Below are positions 34,185 through 43,230 of a DNA stretch of 64,000 bases, in pieces (within the stretch, counting starts at the first letter, position 1; each line of letters opens with the position of its first letter). The DNA is taken from assembly GCF_000372825.1 (NCBI RefSeq), contig NZ_KB910516.1, positions 3,267,825 to 3,331,824 of the forward strand, read 5' to 3'. This stretch comes from Methylobacterium sp. 77. GTDB taxonomy: Bacteria; Pseudomonadota; Alphaproteobacteria; Rhizobiales; Beijerinckiaceae. The notes beneath the pieces are model-generated. The model worked only from the letters and a program-made list of their open reading frames with translations, was not told where the DNA came from and searched no databases. A program made the translations under genes and the position numbers.

Positions 34185-34659
34185 CAGCGCTTGGTGAGCC
34201 GGTGCTCGGATCAACGACAGTGAGCCGAGTGAAGCGAGAGGCCGGGCAGTCCTATCGGTCTTGAGGATGCCCCCCGCCCCATGATCATGCCCAAAGGACA
34301 TGGCTTTGTCCTGTGAGCGCCAAGGTGGGCGCGTCACTTCGAGACTGACCTCACGACCGCAATGACGGGAGGGTGACGCCCGCGATTCATGGCCTGGCAT
34401 GACGCGATCAGCGGCGCCACACACGATGGATTCGGCCACTCGGCGGATCGCGCCCGGCGCGGCCCACTCTGGCGCCACCCCGAGGATTGCGGCAGAAAGC
34501 TGCCATGGAACGTCTCGCCATCGTCACCATCAGCCGGTTCACTCATCGCCTCGCCCACGAGGCCGCACAGGCCGAGACCGGCACCGTTTGCTGGGCCGAC
34601 GGCATCGCAGGTGCGGGCCACGCTTCCGGCAGGCGTGCCGAACGATCGGCGGTCCAGGC
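34185..34659 (+). other. Intergenic region before the hybrid kinase
   Basis: 475 nt. It contains one small open frame (34505-34663) whose stop overlaps the kinase start codon (ATGA). Otherwise I see short frames on both strands with no ribosome binding sites. The kinase promoter should be here. Confidence 0.4.
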
Positions 34660-34663
34660 ATGA
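34505..34663 (+). CDS. Possible 52-residue leader protein overlapping the kinase start
   Basis: A frame from ATG 34505 to TGA 34661-34663, encoding MERLAIVTISRFTHRLAHEA and a Gly/Ala-rich end. Its stop overlaps the kinase ATG at 34660, the arrangement of translational coupling. There is no good ribosome binding site and no recognisable family. It may be chance. Confidence 0.2.
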   Translation: MERLAIVTISRFTHRLAHEAAQAETGTVCWADGIAGAGHASGRRAERSAVQA

Positions 34664-37353
34664 GCCGGCCCGAAACCGAGGCGCTTCTGCGCCGCGCCCA
34701 GGAAGCCGGTGGCATCGGCGTCTTCTCGGTCGGCATCGACGACGGGGTTCTCCATCCGACCTGGGAATTCTGTCGGCTCTATGGTTTGCCGGAGCGGTCG
34801 AATTATCCCGCGACGGCGTTCGAGGGATTGGTCATCCCCGAAGACGCGCATCTCGTCTCGACGGTGGAGGGCCGGCGCCGGGGCGAACTGGTCCTCGACG
34901 TCGAGTACCGCATTCGGCGCGCCGATACCGGCGAGATCCGCTGGATCGCGCGCAAGGGCGAACTCGAACGCGACGTCTCGGGACGCCCGATCCGGTTCTC
35001 AGGGGTCGCGCGCGACGTGACCGAACAACGCTCGGCCCTCGATGCGCTGGCCACGAGCGAGGCGCGCTACCGTGCGCTATTCGATGCGGTCGACGACGGT
35101 TTCTGCATCATCGAGTTCTTCGACGGACCGCACGGCCCGTTGAGCGATTACGTCCATGTCGAGGCGAATGCGGGCTACGAGCGCCATACCGGCATCCCGA
35201 ACATCGTCGGCCGCACCCTGCGCGACCTCGCGCCCGACGAGGCCGAAGGCTGGCTCGGCCTCTATGGCGGCGTGCTGCGCACGGGTGAGCCGGTGCGGTT
35301 CGAGCGCGCGTTCCCGGCGGCACGACGCCATATCGAGGTCTCGGCGGCGCGGATCGAGCCCGCGAGCAACCGCCAGGTCTCGGTGCTGTTTCGCGACGTC
35401 ACGGCACGCAAGCGCGCGCAAGCCGATCTACGCGCGAGCGAGGCGCAGTTCCGCGCCTTCTCCGAGGCCGTGCCGAACCAGGTCTGGGCCGCGCGGCCGG
35501 ACGGCGACCTCTACTGGTTCAACGCCCAGGCCTACGCCTATGCGGGCGTCGAGGCGGGCGCCATCGACGGCAAGCTGGCCTGGGAAGACCTGATCCATCC
35601 CGACGACCTCCTTGTCGCCGCCGGGGCGTGGTCCCGCTCCCTCGCGACCGGCGCCGCGTATGAGGTCGAGTTCCGCATCCGCCGCGCCGACCGGACCTAC
35701 CGCTGGTTCCTGGCGCGGGCGGAGGCGATCCGGGACGGCGCGGGGACGGTCACGGGCTGGATCGGCACCAATACCGACATCGACGAGCGCAGGCGCCACG
35801 CCGCGGAACTCGAACGTCAGGTCGCCGCCCGCACCGCCGAGCGGGACATGATCTGGCGGGCCACCTCCGACCTGCTCAGCGTCGCCAGTCTCGACGGGCG
35901 GTTCATCAGTCTCAACCCCGCTTGGTCGGCGACCCTCGGCTGGAGCGATGAGGAGATGAAGGCACGGCCCTTCCTCGACCTCGTCCATCCCGACGACCGC
36001 GCCACGACGGTGGCGGCCTCGGAGGGTCTCACGCGCGGAGAGGCGCAGCTCTCGTTCGAGAACCGCTACCGGCACCGCGACGGAAGCTACCGCTGGTTCT
36101 CCTGGAACGCCGTCACCAGCGAGGGGCTGATCTACGCGACCGTGCGCGACGTGACCGCCGCGAAGGAGCAGGCGGACATCCTCGCCCGAACCGAGGAGGC
36201 GCTGCGTCAGGCGCAGAAGATGGAGGCGGTCGGTCAGTTGACCGGCGGCCTCGCCCACGACTTCAACAACATGCTCGCCGGCATCGTCGGCTCCCTGGAG
36301 CTGATGCAGACCCGCATGCTCCAGGGCCGGGTGGGCGACCTCGAACGTTACATCGGCGCCGCGCAGGGAGCGGCGCGGCGGGCGGCGGCCCTGACACACC
36401 GCCTGCTCGCATTCTCGCGTCGGCAGACGCTCGCCCCGAAGCCGACCGACGTGAATCGTCTGGTGGAGGGGATGGTGGATCTGGTGCGCCGCACCGTCGG
36501 GCCGGGCGTGTCGGTCGAGGTGGTCGGGGCCGGCGGCCTGTGGCCGACACTGGTCGACCCGAGCCAGTTGGAAAACGCGCTGCTCAACCTCTGCATCAAC
36601 GCGCGCGACGCCATGCCCGACGGTGGCCGCGTCGTGGTCGAGACCGGCAACCGCTGGCTCGACCTGCGCGGTGCCCGCGAGCGCGACCTGGAGCCGGGCC
36701 AGTACGTCTCGCTCTGCGTCTCGGATAATGGCGCCGGCATGACGCCGGACGTCGCCGCCAAGGCCTTCGATCCCTTCTTCACGACGAAACCGCTCGGCGA
36801 GGGCACCGGGCTCGGTCTCAGCATGATCTACGGTTTCGCCAAACAATCCGGCGGACAGGTGCGGATCTATTCGGAGCCCGGCGAGGGCACGATGGTCTGC
36901 CTCTACCTGCCGCGCCATCGCGGCGAGGCGGAAGGGTCGGAACCGGTCCCCGATCTGTCGGAGGCGGCGCGTGCCAAGGCCGGCGAGACGGTGCTGGTGG
37001 TCGATGACGAGCCGACGGTGCGCATGCTGGTGACCGAGGTGCTGGAGGATCTCGGCTATGCCGCCATCGAGGCGGCGGACGGTGCCTCCGGGCTGAAAGT
37101 GCTACAATCGGACGTGCGCATCGACCTGCTCGTGACCGATGTCGGCCTGCCCGGCGGCATGAACGGACGACAGATGGCGGAGGCGGCCCTTCTGTCCCGG
37201 CCTGATCTCAGGGTGCTCTTCATTACCGGCTACGCCGAGAACGCCGCCCTCAACCACGGCCATCTCGCCCCCGGCATGCAGGTCATGGTCAAGCCGTTCG
37301 CCCTCGAGGCACTCGCCACGCGGATTCGAGGACTCATCGAAGGGAAGGTGTGA
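34660..37353 (+). CDS. Multi-PAS hybrid sensor histidine kinase
   Basis: A cytoplasmic hybrid kinase of 897 residues from ATG 34660 (MSRPETEALL). Four PAS-like domains run through the first ~510 residues (repeated RIRRAD-x-YRWF and DVTARKR-type ends). A HisKA domain follows with GGLAHDFNNMLAGIVG (phospho-His) and then an HATPase domain (CINARDAMPDGG, SDNGAGM, GEGTGLGLSMIYGF). A C-terminal receiver has VLVVDDE and LLVTDVGLPGG (phospho-Asp). No membrane segment is seen. The internal receiver suggests a phosphorelay with no partner nearby. Confidence 0.9.
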   Translation: MSRPETEALLRRAQEAGGIGVFSVGIDDGVLHPTWEFCRLYGLPERSNYPATAFEGLVIPEDAHLVSTVEGRRRGELVLDVEYRIRRADTGEIRWIARKGELERDVSGRPIRFSGVARDVTEQRSALDALATSEARYRALFDAVDDGFCIIEFFDGPHGPLSDYVHVEANAGYERHTGIPNIVGRTLRDLAPDEAEGWLGLYGGVLRTGEPVRFERAFPAARRHIEVSAARIEPASNRQVSVLFRDVTARKRAQADLRASEAQFRAFSEAVPNQVWAARPDGDLYWFNAQAYAYAGVEAGAIDGKLAWEDLIHPDDLLVAAGAWSRSLATGAAYEVEFRIRRADRTYRWFLARAEAIRDGAGTVTGWIGTNTDIDERRRHAAELERQVAARTAERDMIWRATSDLLSVASLDGRFISLNPAWSATLGWSDEEMKARPFLDLVHPDDRATTVAASEGLTRGEAQLSFENRYRHRDGSYRWFSWNAVTSEGLIYATVRDVTAAKEQADILARTEEALRQAQKMEAVGQLTGGLAHDFNNMLAGIVGSLELMQTRMLQGRVGDLERYIGAAQGAARRAAALTHRLLAFSRRQTLAPKPTDVNRLVEGMVDLVRRTVGPGVSVEVVGAGGLWPTLVDPSQLENALLNLCINARDAMPDGGRVVVETGNRWLDLRGARERDLEPGQYVSLCVSDNGAGMTPDVAAKAFDPFFTTKPLGEGTGLGLSMIYGFAKQSGGQVRIYSEPGEGTMVCLYLPRHRGEAEGSEPVPDLSEAARAKAGETVLVVDDEPTVRMLVTEVLEDLGYAAIEAADGASGLKVLQSDVRIDLLVTDVGLPGGMNGRQMAEAALLSRPDLRVLFITGYAENAALNHGHLAPGMQVMVKPFALEALATRIRGLIEGKV

Positions 37354-37739
37354 TCGAAGGCCGGGCCGGAACCCCGAACCGCCCGCCCTTCGGCACACAC
37401 CGTCCATGCGCCCAAGCCTTCGACTCCTCCCAAGACACCGACGCGCCCAAGAGACCCACGCGCCCAAGTCTTCGACGAGCCCACGCCTTCGACGATCCCA
37501 AGCCTTCGACGCCGCTCCACTCCGGCCGGCATCGCTGCGGGCAAACCGCCCTTGCGCCCGATCCGGACACCGCATACTTCATGAAAAGATCAATGATTAC
37601 AGTACATTATTCTATTTAAAAACTACGCCTGCCGCGAAGAGGCCGGCCATGGAGTAGGACGGACGCATGCTCCCGATGCTCGAATCGAGGCCGTATCCTT
37701 CGGCTCGCAGACTCGCAGGACGGTCGCTGATCATTCCGC
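37354..37739 (+). other. Intergenic region with imperfect repeats, before the MFS-FhuF-ABC operon
   Basis: 386 nt. Several copies of CCCAAG(C/T)CTTCGAC-like sequence occur between about 37411 and 37513. An AT-rich stretch follows (about 37575-37625). The promoter of the iron-type operon is probably here, but no iron-regulator box can be confirmed by eye. No gene is credible. Confidence 0.45.
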
Positions 37740-39086
37740 GTGCCCGTCGACATTGCTTCTCCGTCGGGCATGCCTGAGCCGCACGGCCGGAGGGAGGCCG
37801 AAGCCGATCCTCGTTCGTGGCAGGTCGGCGGACCGGACGCGGCGGCGCGCGCGATCGGCACCCGGTTCGAAGGTTCTTCCCGGATGCATTGGGTGCGGCC
37901 CCTACTGCCGTTCTTCTGCCTCTACATCACCTTCGGGACGACGCTCGGCTTCCTGTCGAGCGGCGCCCCGCTGATCCTGCGGGCACGCGGCGTCGAACTG
38001 GCCGAGATCGGCTTGCTGCAGCTGATCAACCTGCCCGTCGGCCTGACGTTTCTCTGGGCCGTCGCTGTCGACAGGTTTCGCCTGCCGGGCCTCCCGCACC
38101 GCATCGGCTGGATCGTGCTGATGCAGGGTGCGGCCATCGCCCTGCTCATCGTCCTCAGCCAGGGCGAGACCTGGCCGCTCGCCGTGCTGCTCGGTCTCGC
38201 GGTGGCGACCTGCTTCTGCATCGCGACGATGGACATCGCCCTCGAAGCGCTCGTGGTCGAGACGGTGCCCGCCGACCGGCGGCCGTTCGTGGCCTCGGCC
38301 AAACTCTCCGGCGCTTCGCTCGGCGGCATCGCCGGTGCTGGCCTGCTGATCGGATATTACGACACCCTCGGCTGGCAGGCCGCGGTACTCGGCGTCGCCG
38401 GCCTCAACCTCCTCTGCCTCCTGCCGATGCTCCGGTATCCGGAAGCCCGGCTCTACCGGGACGCCGCGCCGGCGGAACGATCGGGAGGCTCCCTCGAGCG
38501 CTTGCGAGCGCTGGCGCCGCGCATCCTGGTGCTGGGCCTCTATTTCGCGGCCCTGTTCGTCCTCTCCGGCTTGAACAACCTCGCCTTGCTCGATCTCGGC
38601 GTGCCGCTGCAGGACGTCGGGTTCGTCACCGGCAGCCTCTCGCCGATCGTCAATCTCGTGATGGCACTGGTCTCGGGCGGCCTCGTGCAGTGGGTGGGGA
38701 CGCTGCGCCTCATCGGGGTCTCGGCTCTCGGCATGCTCGTCGGCGGCGTCCTGATGCTCGTCGCCTGCGCCGTCGGATCGGCCTGGCTGGCCATCGCGGC
38801 GACGATCCTCGGCATCGTCAGCGGCGGAGGGCTGGGCGTGCCGGTGTTCAACATGATCTATCGCTGGGCGCAGGGGCCGCGCCCCGCCACCGACTACGCC
38901 CTGCTGTTCGGGGCGGCGTTCTTCGCCGCGATGCCGCTGCGGATCGCCGCCCCGGCTCTCGCGGCGCATGCCGGCTGGCCGGTCTATTTCGCTGCCGCGA
39001 TCCTGTTCTACGCCGTCGCCTTCGCCGGCCTGCGCTCGGCGATCGGCCGAACCCTCGAGGCCGATCGGGTCGCGGGGGACGCATGA
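37740..39086 (+). CDS. MFS transporter (putative siderophore/iron-complex permease)
   Basis: A major facilitator of 448 residues from GTG 37740, but the first membrane helix begins at ATG 37884 (MHWVRPLLPFFCLYITFG). Since GAAGG lies about 10 nt upstream of 37884, that may be the true start (400 residues). About 12 helices. Its distinguishing context is that its last codons overlap the FhuF-like reductase gene by four bases. Rhizobactin-type RhtX and similar permeases import siderophores as single MFS proteins, and this would be a comparable role. Identity to a named permease cannot be claimed. Confidence 0.82.
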   Translation: MPVDIASPSGMPEPHGRREAEADPRSWQVGGPDAAARAIGTRFEGSSRMHWVRPLLPFFCLYITFGTTLGFLSSGAPLILRARGVELAEIGLLQLINLPVGLTFLWAVAVDRFRLPGLPHRIGWIVLMQGAAIALLIVLSQGETWPLAVLLGLAVATCFCIATMDIALEALVVETVPADRRPFVASAKLSGASLGGIAGAGLLIGYYDTLGWQAAVLGVAGLNLLCLLPMLRYPEARLYRDAAPAERSGGSLERLRALAPRILVLGLYFAALFVLSGLNNLALLDLGVPLQDVGFVTGSLSPIVNLVMALVSGGLVQWVGTLRLIGVSALGMLVGGVLMLVACAVGSAWLAIAATILGIVSGGGLGVPVFNMIYRWAQGPRPATDYALLFGAAFFAAMPLRIAAPALAAHAGWPVYFAAAILFYAVAFAGLRSAIGRTLEADRVAGDA

Positions 39087-39829
39087 TCGATCGGCTCGCA
39101 GCACTGGTTCCACCCTCGCTCGCGGCCTTCGGCTGCCGCATCGCCGCGACACCGTCCAGGCCCGAGGCCCGGCCGCTCTCGATCCTGGCCAGCAAGGCGG
39201 CCTTCGACGGTGTGGTGGACGGGTTCGGCAGAGCCTTGGGCGAAGGGGGCAGCGGAGGCGCCGGCCAGGGATTCGAAACAGCCGACCGGCGGGCCCTGGT
39301 CTCGCTCTGGACCCAGTACTACCTTCCTGCCCTCATCATCCCCTATTTCACCGCTCTTAGCCGCCTCGGCCGTGCCTTGCCGATCGGGTTCGACCGGGTC
39401 GGCTTCGAACTCGACGAGGCCGGCATCGTCTCCCGCTTCATCGTGGCGGAGGCGGATTCCCGTGACGCCGAGCCGGAGCCCGGCCTCGATCCCCTGATCG
39501 AGGGCCATCTGCGGCCGTTCTTCGACCTGTGCCACGGGCATTACGGACTGTCCCGCCGCGTGCTCTGGTGCAATGCCGGCGTCACCGCCGACTTCGCCTT
39601 GCGCGAATTGAGCATCGGCACGGCGGCAATGGTGCCGGTCCAGTTCCGCGTGGAAGCCTGCCTCGGTCGCTGCGGCGCGGATGCGTTCGGCCGCTGCCCG
39701 CTGGCCCGGGCCTTCAGCGTCGGCGAGGAGCGGCGACGGCGGGTTTGCTGTATGCGCTACAAGCTACCGGGCGTGCCGTCCTGCGGAGCCCTCTGCCCCG
39801 TCGATCATCTGACGAAAGCATCATGCTGA
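39083..39829 (+). CDS. FhuF-like siderophore ferric-iron reductase
   Basis: A 248-residue protein resembling FhuF, which reduces ferric iron of imported siderophores through a [2Fe-2S] cluster bound by four cysteines near the C-terminus. Here Cys222-Cys223, then ten residues, Cys234 and Cys238: C-C-x10-C-x3-C instead of the usual C-C-x10-C-x2-C. Three more cysteines (193, 197, 205) lie just upstream. ATG 39083 overlaps the MFS stop, and the ABC gene start overlaps its own end by 7 nt. Coupling with transport genes on both sides supports an iron-siderophore function. Confidence 0.8.
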   Translation: MIDRLAALVPPSLAAFGCRIAATPSRPEARPLSILASKAAFDGVVDGFGRALGEGGSGGAGQGFETADRRALVSLWTQYYLPALIIPYFTALSRLGRALPIGFDRVGFELDEAGIVSRFIVAEADSRDAEPEPGLDPLIEGHLRPFFDLCHGHYGLSRRVLWCNAGVTADFALRELSIGTAAMVPVQFRVEACLGRCGADAFGRCPLARAFSVGEERRRRVCCMRYKLPGVPSCGALCPVDHLTKASC

Positions 39830-41577
39830 AGGCCTTCCTCGCCTATTATCGCCCGCACCGGACCCTGTTCCTCGTCGATTTCGGCTGCGCCGTCCTGTCG
39901 GGCCTGCTCGAACTCAGCTTCCCGATGGCGGTGAAGGTGTTTGTGGACGTGCTGCTGCCGCGCCAGGATTGGCAGCTCATCCTGCTCGCCGCCCTCGGTC
40001 TCGGCCTAGTCTACGTGGCCAATGCCGGCCTGATGGTGGTCGTGACCTATTGGGGGCACGTTCTCGGCATCAACATCGAGACCGAGATGCGCAGGCGCGC
40101 CTTCGATCACCTGCAGAAACTCTCGTTCCGCTATTTCGACAACCAGAAGACCGGCCACCTCGTCGCCCGCGTGACCAAGGACCTGGAGGAGATCGGCGAA
40201 GTCGCGCATCACGGCCCGGAGGATCTCTTCATCGCGGTGATGACACTCATCGGCGCCTTCGCCCTGATGGTCTATGTCCACCCGCCGCTGGCTTTCCTGA
40301 CCGCCGGGATCCTGCCGGTGATCGCCTTCGTCACCCTTCGCTACGGCGGCCGCATGACCCGGAACTGGCAGGCGCAATACGGCCGCGTCGCCGCCTTCAA
40401 CGCCCGTATCGAGGAGAATGTCGGCGGCATCCGCGTGGTCCAGGCCTTCGCCAACGAGCCGCACGAGCGCCACCTGTTCGCCGCCGACAACCGGAAATAC
40501 CGCGAGACCAAGCTCGAAGCCTACCGGATCATGGCGGCCAGCCTGTCGATCAACTATCTCGGCATGCGGCTCGTCCAGATCGTGGTGTTGCTCGGCGGGG
40601 CCGCCTTCGTCGTGCGCGGCGAGCTCTCGCCCGGCGGCTTCATCGGGTTCCTGCTGCTGGTGGGCGTGTTCTATCGGCCGCTGGAGAAGATCGGCGCCGT
40701 CGTCGAGACCTACCCCAAAGGGGTCGCCGGCTTCCGGCGCTACGCCGAACTGCTCGCGACCGAGCCCGATATCGTCGACCGTCCGGATGCCGTCTCCGTG
40801 CCGGCGCTGAAGGGGGACATCCGCTTCGAGGGCGTGAGCTTCGGTTACACCAGAGAGCAGCCCGTCCTGACCGGGCTCGACCTCGACGTCGCGGCGGGAG
40901 AGACGGTCGCCTTCGTCGGGCCCTCGGGGGCCGGCAAGACCACTTTGTGCTCGCTCATTCCGCGTTTCTACGACGTCGATCGCGGGCGCATCACCATCGA
41001 CGGGAGGGACATCCGCGACCTCACGCTCGCCTCGCTGCGTCGGCAGATCGGCATCGTCCAGCAGGACGTCTTCCTGTTCGCGGGCACGATCCGCGAGAAC
41101 ATCGCCTATGGAAGGCTCGATGCCAGCGAGGCGGAGATCACCCAGGCGGCGCGGCGGGCCAAGCTCGGCGGGTTGATCGAGAACCTGCCGAACGGGCTCG
41201 ACACCCTGGTCGGCGAACGCGGCGTGAAGCTCTCCGGCGGCCAGAAGCAGCGCCTCGCCATCGCCCGGGTGTTTCTCAAGAATCCGCCGATCCTGATCCT
41301 CGACGAGGCGACCTCGGCCCTCGACAGCGAGACCGAGCAGGCGATCCAGGCCTCCCTGGTCGAACTCTCCGAAGGGCGCACCACCCTCGTCATCGCCCAC
41401 CGCCTCGCCACCATCCGCCAGGCCGACCGGATCGTCGTGATCGGGACGGACGGCATCGTCGAGCAGGGCCGGCACGAGGCGCTTCTCTCGGCAAACGGAG
41501 CCTACAGACGCCTCTACACCGCCCAGTTCGCGCAACGCCAGGAGAACGGATCGCCCGCGGAGTTCGCAGCCGAGTGA
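39823..41577 (+). CDS. ABC transporter, fused permease-ATPase (exporter type)
   Basis: A 584-residue half-transporter. The N-terminal ~310 residues have six membrane helices. The ATPase domain shows Walker A GPSGAGKTT, signature LSGGQKQR, Walker B ILILDEATSALD and the switch His in VIAHRLAT. This exporter architecture (MsbA-like) is found with siderophore loci, where it secretes siderophores or related compounds. It overlaps the FhuF-like gene by 7 nt and completes the three-gene operon. A small CCCAAG/CTTGGG hairpin (41581-41595) follows the stop. Confidence 0.92.
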   Translation: MLKAFLAYYRPHRTLFLVDFGCAVLSGLLELSFPMAVKVFVDVLLPRQDWQLILLAALGLGLVYVANAGLMVVVTYWGHVLGINIETEMRRRAFDHLQKLSFRYFDNQKTGHLVARVTKDLEEIGEVAHHGPEDLFIAVMTLIGAFALMVYVHPPLAFLTAGILPVIAFVTLRYGGRMTRNWQAQYGRVAAFNARIEENVGGIRVVQAFANEPHERHLFAADNRKYRETKLEAYRIMAASLSINYLGMRLVQIVVLLGGAAFVVRGELSPGGFIGFLLLVGVFYRPLEKIGAVVETYPKGVAGFRRYAELLATEPDIVDRPDAVSVPALKGDIRFEGVSFGYTREQPVLTGLDLDVAAGETVAFVGPSGAGKTTLCSLIPRFYDVDRGRITIDGRDIRDLTLASLRRQIGIVQQDVFLFAGTIRENIAYGRLDASEAEITQAARRAKLGGLIENLPNGLDTLVGERGVKLSGGQKQRLAIARVFLKNPPILILDEATSALDSETEQAIQASLVELSEGRTTLVIAHRLATIRQADRIVVIGTDGIVEQGRHEALLSANGAYRRLYTAQFAQRQENGSPAEFAAE

Positions 41578-41766
41578 AGCCCCAAGGCACTTGGGTTCAG
41601 GCAGGTAAGAAGTAGCCAGACGACCCGAAATTATTCGACGGGATCACGACCGTCATCGCCCTCATTCGGATTGCTCGCTCTTAGATGTTTGGTCCCGTTG
41701 TGTGGTGTGACGGATCGAGCCTGAAGCGTTCGGGCTCTTTCGTCCACGCCCGCCACCATTAAAAAA

Positions 41767-41796
41767 CGTTCCAGTAGGGAACACCCTACTGGAACG
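41767..41796 (-). terminator. Rho-independent terminator for the leftward secreted-protein gene
   Basis: A perfect 13-bp stem, CGTTCCAGTAGGG and CCCTACTGGAACG, with a 4-nt loop. Read leftwards the stem is followed by a run of six T (41766-41761). It lies 42 nt downstream of the leftward 75-residue gene. Confidence 0.9.
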
Positions 41797-41837
41797 CGGA
41801 TGCGCCGAGATGACTCGGTTCGAGCCACGGGGCCACC

Positions 41838-42065
41838 TTAGCGGGTCGAGGTGTCGACTGCCTCGGCAACGATGCGGCGGGTCGGGAGAGCACGCGCGGT
41901 CACGGACGGCGTGGTCGTCAGCTCGGAAGCCGGACGCACGGCTGCCGTCACGCGGGCCTGCTCACGGTAGAGCGGCGGAGTGAGGTTGATCCGCTCATCG
42001 GCGATGGCCGTGCCGGCCAGGGTGGCGGATGCCAGAGCGGCGAGAACGAGAACTCGGACTGTCAT
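41838..42065 (-). CDS. Small exported hypothetical protein
   Basis: A 75-residue protein with a signal peptide (VLVLAALASATLAGTAIA, cleavage near residue 22), preceded by AGAGGAAG before ATG 42065 and followed by a strong terminator. The mature ~50 residues are Thr/Ala/Arg-rich. Its first four residues (MTVR) and small secreted layout resemble the next leftward gene, a possible distant paralogue. Function unknown. Confidence 0.65.
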   Translation of the reverse strand: MTVRVLVLAALASATLAGTAIADERINLTPPLYREQARVTAAVRPASELTTTPSVTARALPTRRIVAEAVDTSTR

Positions 42066-42218
42066 GGTAAAACTTCCTCTGATGCTTCAGGGCAGCGCCC
42101 TGTTTCGTGAGACCGATGTACTTCGCACCGCACCATCATTCAAACAGATATCGTCAATACTCCATATCGACGAAATCAATGATGATGGGCGCAGGCCGGC
42201 TTTGCCGGATGGTTTGGT

Positions 42219-42530
42219 CTACCGGACCGGAGCCGAGACCGCGGCGTCCCAGACGTCGAGGGTACGGGTCGGCTGCACTTCCACGGCCCCTGCGTCGGCG
42301 ACACCGGCCTTGGCCGACGCGTAGGCGCGCTTGGGAGCGATCGAGCCGGTGGTCCGGATTGCGCTGTCACTGGCCGGGAAGGCCGCAACCGAGGCCGGCC
42401 GCCACTCCATGACGTCGAAGGTATGGTTCCAGATCGCCAAGGTCCGGACGTCCTGGGCGGAGGCGGGAGTGCCGAGGGCGGCGATAGCGGCGGCGATGGC
42501 AGCGATGGTGAGAGCGGAACGTACGGTCAT
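42219..42530 (-). CDS. Exported hypothetical protein
   Basis: A 103-residue secreted protein starting MTVRSALTIAAIAAAIAALG (cleavage near ASA/QD, about residue 26), then LAIWNHTFDVMEWRPASVA. AAGGAGA lies before ATG 42530. It is divergent from a MarR gene and shares its promoter region with three operator-like sites, so it is a candidate target. Function unknown. Confidence 0.65.
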   Translation of the reverse strand: MTVRSALTIAAIAAAIAALGTPASAQDVRTLAIWNHTFDVMEWRPASVAAFPASDSAIRTTGSIAPKRAYASAKAGVADAGAVEVQPTRTLDVWDAAVSAPVR

Positions 42531-42606
42531 CGGAAGTCTCCTTGGTCGGTGAGCGATGGGTGCGGTGTGGTCCCCGGGAACCCGGCGTGGATGCTCATTG
42601 CGATAA

Positions 42607-42747
42607 GGTTGATATAAACCTGTCTCAGCTTTTCGCCGTGCAGTACGACACATGGGTTGATATCAACTTTATCGGAGGGGACGTGCAGGATTGAGGTCGC
42701 GGCCGGCTGCGCCACGACGGGAGATGTGCTATAGGGTTGGTATCAAC
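42607..42747. promoter_or_regulatory. Three MarR-type operator-like sites
   Basis: Sites lie at 42607-42620 (GGTTGATATAAACC, arms GGTT/AACC), 42656-42667 (GTTGATATCAAC, perfect palindrome) and 42736-42747 (GTTGGTATCAAC, one mismatch). All are in the divergent gap between the secreted-protein gene and marR. The last is 18 nt from the marR ATG, so autoregulation is likely. Confidence 0.65.
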
Positions 42748-42765
42748 TTTCCCGAGGAGCCGCCC

Positions 42766-43215
42766 ATGGCTACGCCCCCCGTCCTGACACCGATCGTCGC
42801 GGCTGCGGTGGAGCAGGCCTGTTTCAGCTTCGCGGCCCAGAAGGCCGCACGTGCCATCGGTCGCCGCTATGATGCGGCCCTGCGCCCGACAGGGTTGTCG
42901 AACTGGCAGTTCACGCTGCTGATGATGCTCGTCCGCGACGCGGTGCCGACGGTGGGCGCGCTGGCGCATGACATGGCGACGGATCGCACCACCATCACGG
43001 CCAACCTGAAACCCCTGGAGCGCCGCGGATTGCTCGCGATCCAGACCGACGCGGACGATCGGCGGATCCGGCGCATCCTGCTCACGGATGAGGGGCGCGC
43101 AGTCCTGACCGAGGCATACCCGCTCTGGGAGGAAGCGCAGGCGGCGTGCGCCGAACAGCTCGGCACGGTCGATCAGACCAATTTTCGCGCGGCCGTAACG
43201 GCGCTGTCGACCTGA
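42766..43215 (+). CDS. MarR family transcriptional regulator
   Basis: A 149-residue winged helix-turn-helix regulator. MATPPVLTPIVAAAVEQACFS begins at ATG 42766 with GAGGAG upstream. Core: LSNWQFTLLMML, VGALAHDMATDRTTITANLKPLERRGLL (DNA-recognition helices) and DDRRIRRILLTDEG (wing). MarR proteins usually repress and respond to small aromatic or oxidising ligands. The three operator-like sites upstream suggest it controls itself and the divergent secreted protein. It is convergent with the HWE kinase gene. Confidence 0.88.
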   Translation: MATPPVLTPIVAAAVEQACFSFAAQKAARAIGRRYDAALRPTGLSNWQFTLLMMLVRDAVPTVGALAHDMATDRTTITANLKPLERRGLLAIQTDADDRRIRRILLTDEGRAVLTEAYPLWEEAQAACAEQLGTVDQTNFRAAVTALST

Positions 43216-43230
43216 GCACGGGCACCGGGT

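Noticed and set aside
37575..37739. Fur, Irr or RirA box before the MFS-FhuF-ABC operon
   Set aside because: The AT-rich stretch has no element matching these consensus sequences well enough.
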